Shown piece after piece: positions 53,727 to 62,066 of a DNA stretch of 64,000 nucleotides. The stretch is from positions 1 to 64,000 of the forward strand of contig NCCR01000022.1 in the NCBI GenBank assembly GCA_002279765.1, read 5' to 3'. Both the position numbers and the translations under genes were made by a program. How positions within the stretch are numbered: the stretch's first letter is position 1; every line of letters begins with the position of its first letter. The stretch comes from Verrucomicrobia bacterium 12-59-8 (lineage in GTDB: Bacteria > Verrucomicrobiota > Verrucomicrobiae > Verrucomicrobiales > Verrucomicrobiaceae). Below the pieces are notes generated by a model. The model was not told where the DNA came from. It ran no database searches and saw only the letters and a program-made list of their open reading frames with translations.

Positions 53727-56045
53727 TCACGGCACCATCTCCACCCGAACCTCCACGGCAGCGCTGCGGCCTTGATCATCCAGGACATGAACGCGCCATT
53801 TGCCGGCGGCTGCGGCCCACATGATGGGCGTGGCGGGATCGCTGGCTCCGAGAAAGCGCGGGCCGGCAAACCAGAAGACGCGGTTTACGCCCGGAGCTGT
53901 GTCCGCACGCAGCGGGATCGTCTGACGCGCCGCATCGGAGGCTTGCAGGGTGTACACCAAGGCGGCACGTGGTGAGACAATCTTTGGCACTGCGCCCGCA
54001 TCAGCGGCAGCGAGTGATTCAGCGCTCGCTTCCAGCGGTGGTGGTGTTTTGCGTGGCACACCGGCCAGCTTGAACATCTCCAGCAGGTCCGGTGGCCAGA
54101 ACTCGAACACTTCGTGTTTCAAAGTGCGCTTGCCGTCATCACGCGCTACACGCAGACCGCTGGCTGAATCGATCAACACTTCGCGATGGATGTCACAGGG
54201 TGTAATGGGAGACACACCGGGAATGAATCCGCCCTGGACGCGGTGCTGGCAGTGAGGGGGTGGCAGTTGTCCCGACACCGCGCACAGTTCCACCTGCGAG
54301 ACACCTGTGGGCGGCTTTTCGCGTTTCATGGGTAGGCGCAGATGCCGGAACGTTTCAAACAGCAGCGGTGCGGCGCATTCGCGGGCGATGAAGGCCGGGT
54401 TGGCCTTGCCGTTGAAATTGCCGATCCACACCACCAGCACATACTCGCCACGCATGCCCGCCGCCCAGGCATCGCGAAAGCCGTGCGAAGTGCCCGTCTT
54501 CCACGTTACCGCCGGGTCATCCATCACCGGCTCGCCTTCACGCGTGCGCAGCATCTCGCGTGTCAGATAGCGCGCCTCATCGGTGAGCAGCGGCTTTGCT
54601 TCTACGGTCTGCTGCGCCTTGAAATACTTCAGCCGACGTGCGCCGCCATCGCTCGCCATCAGCGCATACATTTCGGCCAGTTCCTCCATCGAAACCTCAC
54701 CACCACCGAGCGGCAGTGAGAGGCCGTAATACTCCGCAGGCTGCGGCAGAGCGACGCCAGCCTCTTTGAGAAAGCCGTACAATCCTGGTGCCTCAAGCCG
54801 CTGTGCCAGCGCCACCGCTGGAATGTTGCGGCTGTGATACAGCGCATCCCCGGCGGAAATGGGCCCGGCAAAGTTGCGGTCGAAATTTTCCGGGTTGTAG
54901 CTGCCGAAGGCCATGCGCCCGTCGCGCAGCAGCGTGTGGGGATGAATCAATCCCTGCTGCATCGCCATGGCATAGATGAACGGCTTCAGCGCTGAACCTG
55001 GCGAACGCCGCGCCAGCACGCCGTCCACCTGGCCTTGAATCGAGCTGTCGAGAAAGCGGCTGGAACCCACATAGGCCAGCACCTCGCGCGAAGGCGCATG
55101 CACCAGCAGCGCGCAGGCATTGGTGATGCCCACTTCGCGTTTGCGCGCCACGTAATCATTCACCGCCTGCTCCACTCCCTGCTGCTGGCTGGCATCCAAA
55201 GTGCAGCGCAGCGCCACCCCGGAAGTGGCGCGGTCTTCGGCTGGCTTTCCGGCAAACAACCGCCGTGCCAAATGCGGTGCTTCACGCGGCACGGGCTGCA
55301 ACTGCCGCAGCGTGAACGCCGCATCCAGCGGGTCGGCATCTACGCCACTCTCCTCACGCAAACGATCCCACAGGCGATGCTGCGCGGCGGCCAGGCTCGC
55401 GTTGTCACCCATCACACGCGGCCTTCGTGTGGTCGGACTTTGCGGCAGCACGGAGAGCGTCACCGCTTCGCGCAGAGTCAGCTTCCGTGCCGGTTTGCCG
55501 CACCACAGCAAGCTCGCTCCGCCCACGCCTTCCACATTCCCGCCATACGGCGCCTGATTGAGGTAGGCCTCCAAGATCGCGTCCTTCGAGTGATGCTTTT
55601 CCATCTGCATCGCGCGCAGCATCTGCCACGCCTTGCCCCATGGCGTGCGTGTGTGCAGATCATAGCGCAGCCGCGCGAGCTGCATCGTGATGGTGGAGCC
55701 ACCACCGCGTGTCGAGCCTGAAACGACACCCCACGCCGCACGCAACATGGAAAGTGGATTCACTCCCGGGTGATCGTAAAAATGCCGATCCTCCAGTGTC
55801 AGCGTTGCATTGATCAAGGCCGGGCTGATCTCCGCCAGCGGCGTGTAGCGTCGATACTTGCCATCCGGCGTCAGCGCGAGATGCAGCAGCCTGCCGTTGC
55901 GATCTTCCAGCGTGCGCGAGAAACGAAACTCCGGCGGGTACAGCTCTGGCTGTGGCAGCAACAGCCAGACCACCGCCGCCAGCAGCAGCGCCGCGCCCGA
56001 CCAGCGCAGGAGACGCATTCGCAGCAGACGGTGAAGCGCACGCAT
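53727..56045 (-). CDS. pbpC: Penicillin-binding protein 1C
   Basis: This 772-residue protein has an N-terminal membrane helix (about residues 15-30), a GT51 domain with E85 in LEDRHFYDHPG and GGGSTITMQLARL, a transpeptidase domain with SxxK (S351 in PGSALKP), SRN and KTGTSHG, and the C-terminal BiPBP_C domain with RVFWFAG, typical of PBP1C. Unlike the other class A PBP in this window, all catalytic residues are kept. It is 5 bp downstream of the alpha-2-macroglobulin gene, the known pairing in bacteria. Confidence 0.93.
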   Translation of the reverse strand: MRALHRLLRMRLLRWSGAALLLAAVVWLLLPQPELYPPEFRFSRTLEDRNGRLLHLALTPDGKYRRYTPLAEISPALINATLTLEDRHFYDHPGVNPLSMLRAAWGVVSGSTRGGGSTITMQLARLRYDLHTRTPWGKAWQMLRAMQMEKHHSKDAILEAYLNQAPYGGNVEGVGGASLLWCGKPARKLTLREAVTLSVLPQSPTTRRPRVMGDNASLAAAQHRLWDRLREESGVDADPLDAAFTLRQLQPVPREAPHLARRLFAGKPAEDRATSGVALRCTLDASQQQGVEQAVNDYVARKREVGITNACALLVHAPSREVLAYVGSSRFLDSSIQGQVDGVLARRSPGSALKPFIYAMAMQQGLIHPHTLLRDGRMAFGSYNPENFDRNFAGPISAGDALYHSRNIPAVALAQRLEAPGLYGFLKEAGVALPQPAEYYGLSLPLGGGEVSMEELAEMYALMASDGGARRLKYFKAQQTVEAKPLLTDEARYLTREMLRTREGEPVMDDPAVTWKTGTSHGFRDAWAAGMRGEYVLVVWIGNFNGKANPAFIARECAAPLLFETFRHLRLPMKREKPPTGVSQVELCAVSGQLPPPHCQHRVQGGFIPGVSPITPCDIHREVLIDSASGLRVARDDGKRTLKHEVFEFWPPDLLEMFKLAGVPRKTPPPLEASAESLAAADAGAVPKIVSPRAALVYTLQASDAARQTIPLRADTAPGVNRVFWFAGPRFLGASDPATPIMWAAAAGKWRVHVLDDQGRSAAVEVRVEMVP

Positions 56046-56050
56046 GGCCG

Positions 56051-59000
56051 TTACTCCACGTCAACCTTCCCGCCGCCGTCGCGCCCCTTGGTGCCACGGT
56101 CATACATGCTCTCGGCAAACACCGGCGGGATCACATAGCTGCCTGCGGCGATGGGTTTGATGCGATAGCTGAAGGTCTTCACTTCGCCCTTGCCGAGGCC
56201 GCAGAAGAACACGTTGCGGTCTTCGCGCACATCCACGTAATCTGCGCCCGGCATTGTGCCGCGTCCGGGTTTGAGTCCGTTGGGCTCCAGCTCAAAGCTG
56301 CCGGGCATCAAATCCAGCACGGCGATGTTGCTGAGCGAATGGGGAGAAACGCTGCGCACGGTCAGGCGCACCAGCGCACCTTCACCGACCTTGAGCTTGG
56401 CCACTGCTTGGCCATCCGCTCCGAGAATTTCGCGGAACACTTCCAAGCCATCGGCGATGCGCTGGATCGGCACGCCGGTGTCGAACCCGGCCTCCGTCAC
56501 CTGATAAAACGCGCCCAGATCGCGACCACCGCCTTGCGCGAGTCCGAAGCGCAGGCCGCCCGCCTGCGCGCTGAAGTTGCTTTGGATCAATCCGGTGGTC
56601 TCCGGCACCAGCGGGATGGGGGTGCCGCCTGCGCGAGACACTTCCGTCAGCGAGACACGCACGGCCGACTGCTTCGCGAGATCCGAGTAGGCCTTGAGTG
56701 CGAGGATTGTGGTGGCGGCGCTGATCGTATTAAAGCGATTACGCGCCAGCGGCTCGGTAACGACGGCGAGATCATCATAGCCAAAATTGCCTGCCAGTTC
56801 CGGGAAGTGCTTGCAGGCCACGGCGAAGCCCTCGGCCTGGCTTACTTGCGGATCGAGATAGTACCAGCCGCGCCATGATCCCAGTGCTTTGCCTTTGCGC
56901 ACCGCCGCCCAGTAGTCCTGCATCAGCACCACGGCTTCCGGGCGCTTTTGCAGCAGCGCATAAGTCCCCGCCAGATACGCGGCGGTGAGATGGCCACGCC
57001 ATGTCTCCTGATATTTCTGCCGCAGGTTGTCGCGCAGGTTCAGCACAAAGGTGGAGGTGTTCTCACCATGGCGCGTGAGCAGATAAATGGCAGCCGCTTG
57101 GATGGATGCTTCGTCGAGGCTGTTCACCTGGCTGCGTGCCATCTGCCGCATGCGATTGCGTGCTCCTTCGAGCAGGGCCGAGGGCACCGCATGCCCTGCG
57201 TCCCGCGCTTCCGTGAGGAAGCGCGTCACATAGACCGAAAGATAGTCCATGCCATTATCGGCATCCGAATCCCAGTAGCCAAAACCACCGCTGGAATTCT
57301 GGCGGCTGCGCAGCAGGGCGAAGGCATCATCCAACTGACGTGCGGAGTCCGCCGCATCAAATCCAAAGTCCACCTCCTTTGCCAGCAGCAGGCGCGAAAC
57401 CGCGCGGCTGGTGATCTGCTCGGAGCAGCCATGGGGATACTCGTGCAGGTATGACTCAAGTCCGCGCGCAAGTCCCAGCGGCAGCGCAGACACGTTCGCG
57501 TTCAGTTTGCGATACTGCGGAAACATCTCGCGTGTGACCTTCACGTCATGGCTGCTGTCGCGGAAGTAGCCACTTTGCACGTTGGTGATGTACGGCGCTG
57601 CGGGCCGCACGCTCAGCGTGGCACGCCGCAGCACCACCTGCCCGGCGACTTCGGCTTTGAAGGTGATCTCCGCGCCACCGAGCTCGTTCTTCACCCGCAC
57701 GCGGAAGCGCACCGTTTCCTCCTTGCCGGCGGCCACATTGAGAGCTCCCTGCGGCGATGCGATCACTTCGAGATGCTGCGTGACCTGCGCCACTATGTTG
57801 ATCGGCGCATTCGCCTCCGCACCTTCAAGGTTGTTCGCAACCGTGAGCGATGCGGTGAATTCGTCTCCCGGTGCGGCAAAGAACGGCACGTTCGGCGTCA
57901 GCACCAGCGGCCCGCGAACGATGCTGCTCGTTTCAGCGCGACCCACCGCATCCTCAGCGACGGCCACGGCCATGACGTTGAGTTTTCCCGCGAAGTAATC
58001 CGGCACCGTGTAGCTGACCTCCTGGCGTTCGGGGCCTGCGGCGATCAATCCCGACCAGAACACCACCGGCGGCTCTTTTCGGCGTTTGAAGGGATTCAAA
58101 TTCATGCGCAGCGGCTTGTCGGCATCGCCCCCAAAGGCCTTGTGCTGCGCGATGAGCGAGAACTCCGGCAGGATCAGGTCCATGAGCTGTTCCGTCTCGA
58201 CTTCGAGCGCGCGTTTGCGGTTCAGGTACGCGAGCGGGTCCGGCAGCTTGTAGTCCGTGATCTGATGGATGCCCGCGTCCACCGCATAGATGACAATGCG
58301 ACACGGTTTCGCAGTCTGGAAGCCGATTTTCATGACATCCCCCGGCTTCACTTTTTCCGGCGCGTCGATCTTCACTTCGATGCGTCGCTTGTCGGGATTC
58401 GCCACGAAATGCTCCACCGCATAGCTCAGCGGCGAGGTGAAGATTTCCTTCGAATCCAGCGCCCGCACAAAGGAGGCGTTCACATACGCGGAGCCTTCGA
58501 GGTCATTCGGCACCATGATGTGCTGCACGCTGGCCGTCGTGCCTGCCTTGAACCACTGCCAGCCGAGCACGCGCTCGCGCTCGATGGTGATGAGGCCCGC
58601 GCCGGTGTAAGTCGCGCTCAGGCTTGCCTCCAGAGACTCGCCGCTGTTCCAGGCGCCACGCGCCAGTTTGATGCCCAGTTCCGCGTCACGCTCCATGCTG
58701 CGTTCCATATCTCCCTTGCCCACCACCGTGAACGACGTGGCGCAGACGACATTGTTGTCTGGATCGCGCAATTCGAGGCGGAACTCGCCCGCCGCATTCG
58801 TGGGCAGTGCGTAATTGGCTCCCTCAGCCGGCAGGGCAAAACGTGCCTCCGACACCATGGATTCACGCTGTGTCGAGACGTAGGCGTAGCTGCCACTTTC
58901 CTGCTTGGTGAGCACGGACACGTGTTTGATCTGCATCAGACGCGCCATGAGATCCTTCGGCGCGAGGGGGTTCAAATCCGGCCCCACCGCCATGAAGCGC

Positions 59001-61894
59001 ACATTCGCCGCCGAGTCCTTGCCGAGGTAGTCGAGCTTCGCATCCGGCTTGTAGCCGACCACATACGGAAGCGCGGCGACGAGGAAGTTTTTCCCGCTGC
59101 GCACACTGCGTCCGCCATCGGCCTCGAAGCCTTCGATCAGCAGGCTCACCTGAAAGCAGCTCTTGTCGAAACGCTCCAGGGCCAGATCAAACTGTGCGGC
59201 GCCGGTGTCATCCGTGGTCTGCTCCCCGAGATTGATTTTCTGACCGGCCTCAGTCTCTTCGGTGTCTTCCGCTTCAGGCAGTTGATTATGGAAGATGAAA
59301 TCGGGGAACTGTGCAAACGAGAAAGCACCGGGGCTCAATTCCATACGCGCCTTGAGCAGCCGCTTCGCCGCCGGAAAACCAAACAGGGTTTGCAGGGAAA
59401 CGTCCGCCTTGATCTCACTCGGCTGCAGCCATCCGGCGAGTTCGTTGCCGGTAAGCGTCACGTCGATCTTCATGCGGTCCGGCTGGAAATCCTCCACCTT
59501 GAACAAGCTCTGCCCAAGACGGATGCGTTCATGCAGGCCTTTGACCAGATACAGCCGTGCGATGTAGCGGCCCGTGGGATCGGTCTCATCGGTCTTCATC
59601 TTCACATCGATGAAGCCGTCTGCGGATAACGCGATCTTTTGAGTGTCGATTACTTCGTCCTTGGCGTTGACTAAATCCATCTCCAGCGGCAGCCCCGCTA
59701 GGCCCGCAGCCCAGTCACGGCGCTTCAGCACCGCACTGATGTGGATGTCATCTCCGGGCCGATACACGCCACGCTCCGTGAACACGAAGGCCTCCAGCGC
59801 TTCCTTCTCCGAAGCCAGTACTCCGCCGATATCGAAGCGTGAGAAGTCGAGCAGGCGGTCGGGCCGTTCGAAGGGCAGGAAGGACAAGTCATTGCCCAGA
59901 GTGGCGACGATGGCCACAGGGCGCTTCTCCCGTTGGAAATTTCCGACATCCGGCAGCAGCACATGGCCATCGGCGGTGGTTTGCTGCAGCAGATACTCGC
60001 CGTTTTTCGCCATCACTGTGATCACGGCTCCGTTCACCGGTTCACCAGTCTGGATGCTCTGCACAAACACATCACGCGAGCCGTCTGCGTTCTTTTTCAC
60101 CATCAGGCCCAGGTCGGTGACGAGCACGAAGCGCTTCGTCGTCGCCTGACCCATGACGCGCCAGTCGTTCTCCACATCATCACCCTCCAGGCTTTTCTTG
60201 CTGCCATCGTAAGGCTGCACGCCGTCTGCCGTGAGGAAAAACAAACCACGCGAAGCATCCGCATCCGCATCCGCAGCATCCGGGGCTTGCAGCGCGCTGG
60301 CGAAGTCGATCACCGAGTAGCAGGCCTGAAACTCGTTCTTCATTGCCACCGGCTGCACACGGCGCAGGAAGTGGGCGATGTTGGATTCATCAAAGCTGTC
60401 GCCCATCGTGAAGTAGGGATTGGCAAAGTCACCTTCCGTCATCACCACCAGGTGATTGACCTGCCGCGCAGGCACACGTGCCATTTTCACCCGTAGAAAC
60501 GGCACGCCGCGCGACTGCAGCGAGAGTTTGCGCTCGCCATTGAGAGCGAGAATGCCGCCTTTGCCCAGCATCTGCACCTCCTTCGGAAAACGTGGCGTGG
60601 ATTCAAAGGAACGATACTCTCGGCTCAGCCGGAAGCCGCCCAGCGCCTCGACTCCCTGCGTGATGCGTACAAACAGCCGCCCCTGCTTCTCCGTGAGAAA
60701 TTTGAACGCATGCCGCGTCGTCGCCGGGTGATCATCGCTCAATTCAAGTTCGACCGGTTTCAAGGACACGTCCTCTGTCACATCATTGACACCGGGAGGA
60801 ATGAGTCGGCCATTCACATCGGTAATCCGAAAATTGACCGGCTCCTGCGAAACACCGAGGTGCTTGACCAGATTCTCCGTGGTGACGTAGCCCTCAGTGT
60901 TGATGAACAGAAATTGCTCCGGCTCGCCATCCTCGGTCTTTAGAATCTCCGTGTTCGCATCGGCGATCTTGAAGCCGCTGTCCACGTCCGGCACGCGCAC
61001 CTTTGAGATGATGTCGGCCGCCAGCGTGCCGCCGCCGAGGGTGCTGGTGATTTCCTTGTGCAGCGTGATTTTCACGAAGTCCTCCTTCTCCGGCACCTGA
61101 ATCCGCGCCGTGCGAATCCAGAACTCGCGCTGAAACTTTCCTTCTGTGACCGAGAACAGCGCATCTGGCTTCTTCCCTTTCCAGTCGAACATTTTCGCTC
61201 CACCCACGACCTCCAGCGAGACCAGCTGCTCGATCTGCGCCCTATCGAGCGGATGCGTCGAGGTAAACCCCACCACGACGTTTTGCATTGACGGATCACG
61301 TGGATCGATTGCAAATTCTGAACCGGTCAATGTAAGCACGAGGGGCTGTGTCTTCCCCTTCCAGACCGGTTCCTTCACCGCCACCTCCTTCGGTAGCTGA
61401 GCCGGATCCAGCTGCACCGTGTATTCCTGTCCGGCGGGCCAATCCTTCGCTGGGGTGAAGACCAGCAGCTTGTCTGTGCTCCATGTCCACGCACCTGCGT
61501 GCGCGGGCGTCAATGTGACGCCTGCGGCCGCCTTGCCCACGGCCTCCAGTTTGGCCACCGAGACATTGAACTTCACCGTGATCGGCTCCGGCTGCGGTTT
61601 GTTTTTGATGATCGGAGTGATCCCCGGCATCGAAAGCTCGCCTTTTCCCTGCCGCACTTCAGCCAGGACCTGCGGTCGTGGCCGATGCGCGTCTATATAT
61701 TGGCGCACTTGCGGCACAATCAGGAACATCGCCCCGGTAATCAAAATGGCGAGGGCGCAGCAGCCCGGATGTTTCCGCACCTGATCATCCGCCGCACTGG
61801 CGAGGCGCGGCACCCAGGCAGGGGGCTGGTAGTGAAACTGCCCAAACAAAGTTCTCATCAAGCGCACCGCCCACGAACTAGAAGAATCAGACAT
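56051..61894 (-). CDS. yfhM: Bacterial alpha-2-macroglobulin (YfhM type)
   Basis: The 1947-residue protein from the ATG at 61894 has a membrane anchor near residues 45-65 (CCALAILITGAMFLIV) and an array of MG domains; a thioester domain with intact HGCSEQ (C1490 to Q1493) lies at about residue 1490. Family proteins trap proteases in the periplasm, covalently through the thioester, guarding against proteases that breach the envelope. The start was chosen because the open frame to 62107 lacks an anchor context. It is directly upstream of pbpC, whose product repairs peptidoglycan. Confidence 0.92.
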   Translation of the reverse strand: MSDSSSSWAVRLMRTLFGQFHYQPPAWVPRLASAADDQVRKHPGCCALAILITGAMFLIVPQVRQYIDAHRPRPQVLAEVRQGKGELSMPGITPIIKNKPQPEPITVKFNVSVAKLEAVGKAAAGVTLTPAHAGAWTWSTDKLLVFTPAKDWPAGQEYTVQLDPAQLPKEVAVKEPVWKGKTQPLVLTLTGSEFAIDPRDPSMQNVVVGFTSTHPLDRAQIEQLVSLEVVGGAKMFDWKGKKPDALFSVTEGKFQREFWIRTARIQVPEKEDFVKITLHKEITSTLGGGTLAADIISKVRVPDVDSGFKIADANTEILKTEDGEPEQFLFINTEGYVTTENLVKHLGVSQEPVNFRITDVNGRLIPPGVNDVTEDVSLKPVELELSDDHPATTRHAFKFLTEKQGRLFVRITQGVEALGGFRLSREYRSFESTPRFPKEVQMLGKGGILALNGERKLSLQSRGVPFLRVKMARVPARQVNHLVVMTEGDFANPYFTMGDSFDESNIAHFLRRVQPVAMKNEFQACYSVIDFASALQAPDAADADADASRGLFFLTADGVQPYDGSKKSLEGDDVENDWRVMGQATTKRFVLVTDLGLMVKKNADGSRDVFVQSIQTGEPVNGAVITVMAKNGEYLLQQTTADGHVLLPDVGNFQREKRPVAIVATLGNDLSFLPFERPDRLLDFSRFDIGGVLASEKEALEAFVFTERGVYRPGDDIHISAVLKRRDWAAGLAGLPLEMDLVNAKDEVIDTQKIALSADGFIDVKMKTDETDPTGRYIARLYLVKGLHERIRLGQSLFKVEDFQPDRMKIDVTLTGNELAGWLQPSEIKADVSLQTLFGFPAAKRLLKARMELSPGAFSFAQFPDFIFHNQLPEAEDTEETEAGQKINLGEQTTDDTGAAQFDLALERFDKSCFQVSLLIEGFEADGGRSVRSGKNFLVAALPYVVGYKPDAKLDYLGKDSAANVRFMAVGPDLNPLAPKDLMARLMQIKHVSVLTKQESGSYAYVSTQRESMVSEARFALPAEGANYALPTNAAGEFRLELRDPDNNVVCATSFTVVGKGDMERSMERDAELGIKLARGAWNSGESLEASLSATYTGAGLITIERERVLGWQWFKAGTTASVQHIMVPNDLEGSAYVNASFVRALDSKEIFTSPLSYAVEHFVANPDKRRIEVKIDAPEKVKPGDVMKIGFQTAKPCRIVIYAVDAGIHQITDYKLPDPLAYLNRKRALEVETEQLMDLILPEFSLIAQHKAFGGDADKPLRMNLNPFKRRKEPPVVFWSGLIAAGPERQEVSYTVPDYFAGKLNVMAVAVAEDAVGRAETSSIVRGPLVLTPNVPFFAAPGDEFTASLTVANNLEGAEANAPINIVAQVTQHLEVIASPQGALNVAAGKEETVRFRVRVKNELGGAEITFKAEVAGQVVLRRATLSVRPAAPYITNVQSGYFRDSSHDVKVTREMFPQYRKLNANVSALPLGLARGLESYLHEYPHGCSEQITSRAVSRLLLAKEVDFGFDAADSARQLDDAFALLRSRQNSSGGFGYWDSDADNGMDYLSVYVTRFLTEARDAGHAVPSALLEGARNRMRQMARSQVNSLDEASIQAAAIYLLTRHGENTSTFVLNLRDNLRQKYQETWRGHLTAAYLAGTYALLQKRPEAVVLMQDYWAAVRKGKALGSWRGWYYLDPQVSQAEGFAVACKHFPELAGNFGYDDLAVVTEPLARNRFNTISAATTILALKAYSDLAKQSAVRVSLTEVSRAGGTPIPLVPETTGLIQSNFSAQAGGLRFGLAQGGGRDLGAFYQVTEAGFDTGVPIQRIADGLEVFREILGADGQAVAKLKVGEGALVRLTVRSVSPHSLSNIAVLDLMPGSFELEPNGLKPGRGTMPGADYVDVREDRNVFFCGLGKGEVKTFSYRIKPIAAGSYVIPPVFAESMYDRGTKGRDGGGKVDVE

Positions 61895-62009
61895 AATGGA
61901 TAAATAATTGTGATCGGAGATTAACCGAGCGTCCTTGCCGTGCTCGGGGAATCTTGTGGCGAAAATTGAATTTAATTCCCTTGATTCCTTTCCGTGGGTC
62001 GTCGGACTC

Positions 62010-62053
62010 CCCCCGATAGTTCGGGGGTGCTGCATGAACGGCCATGCAGCACC
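62010..62053. promoter_or_regulatory. Two overlapping perfect hairpins ahead of the PSD1 gene
   Basis: CCCCCGA-TAGT-TCGGGGG (62010-62027) is followed, sharing two bases, by GGTGCTGCATG-AACGGC-CATGCAGCACC (62026-62053), a perfect 11-bp stem. They end 13 bp before the start codon at 62067. They could be a translational or transcriptional control element, or a REP-like element. Confidence 0.7.
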
Positions 62054-62066
62054 GTATGATTTGCGA

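Noticed and set aside
57548..59629. 693-residue open frame on the plus strand inside the alpha-2-macroglobulin gene
   Set aside because: It is antisense to a gene with a clear protein family and active-site motif; composition is typical of a shadow frame in GC-rich DNA.
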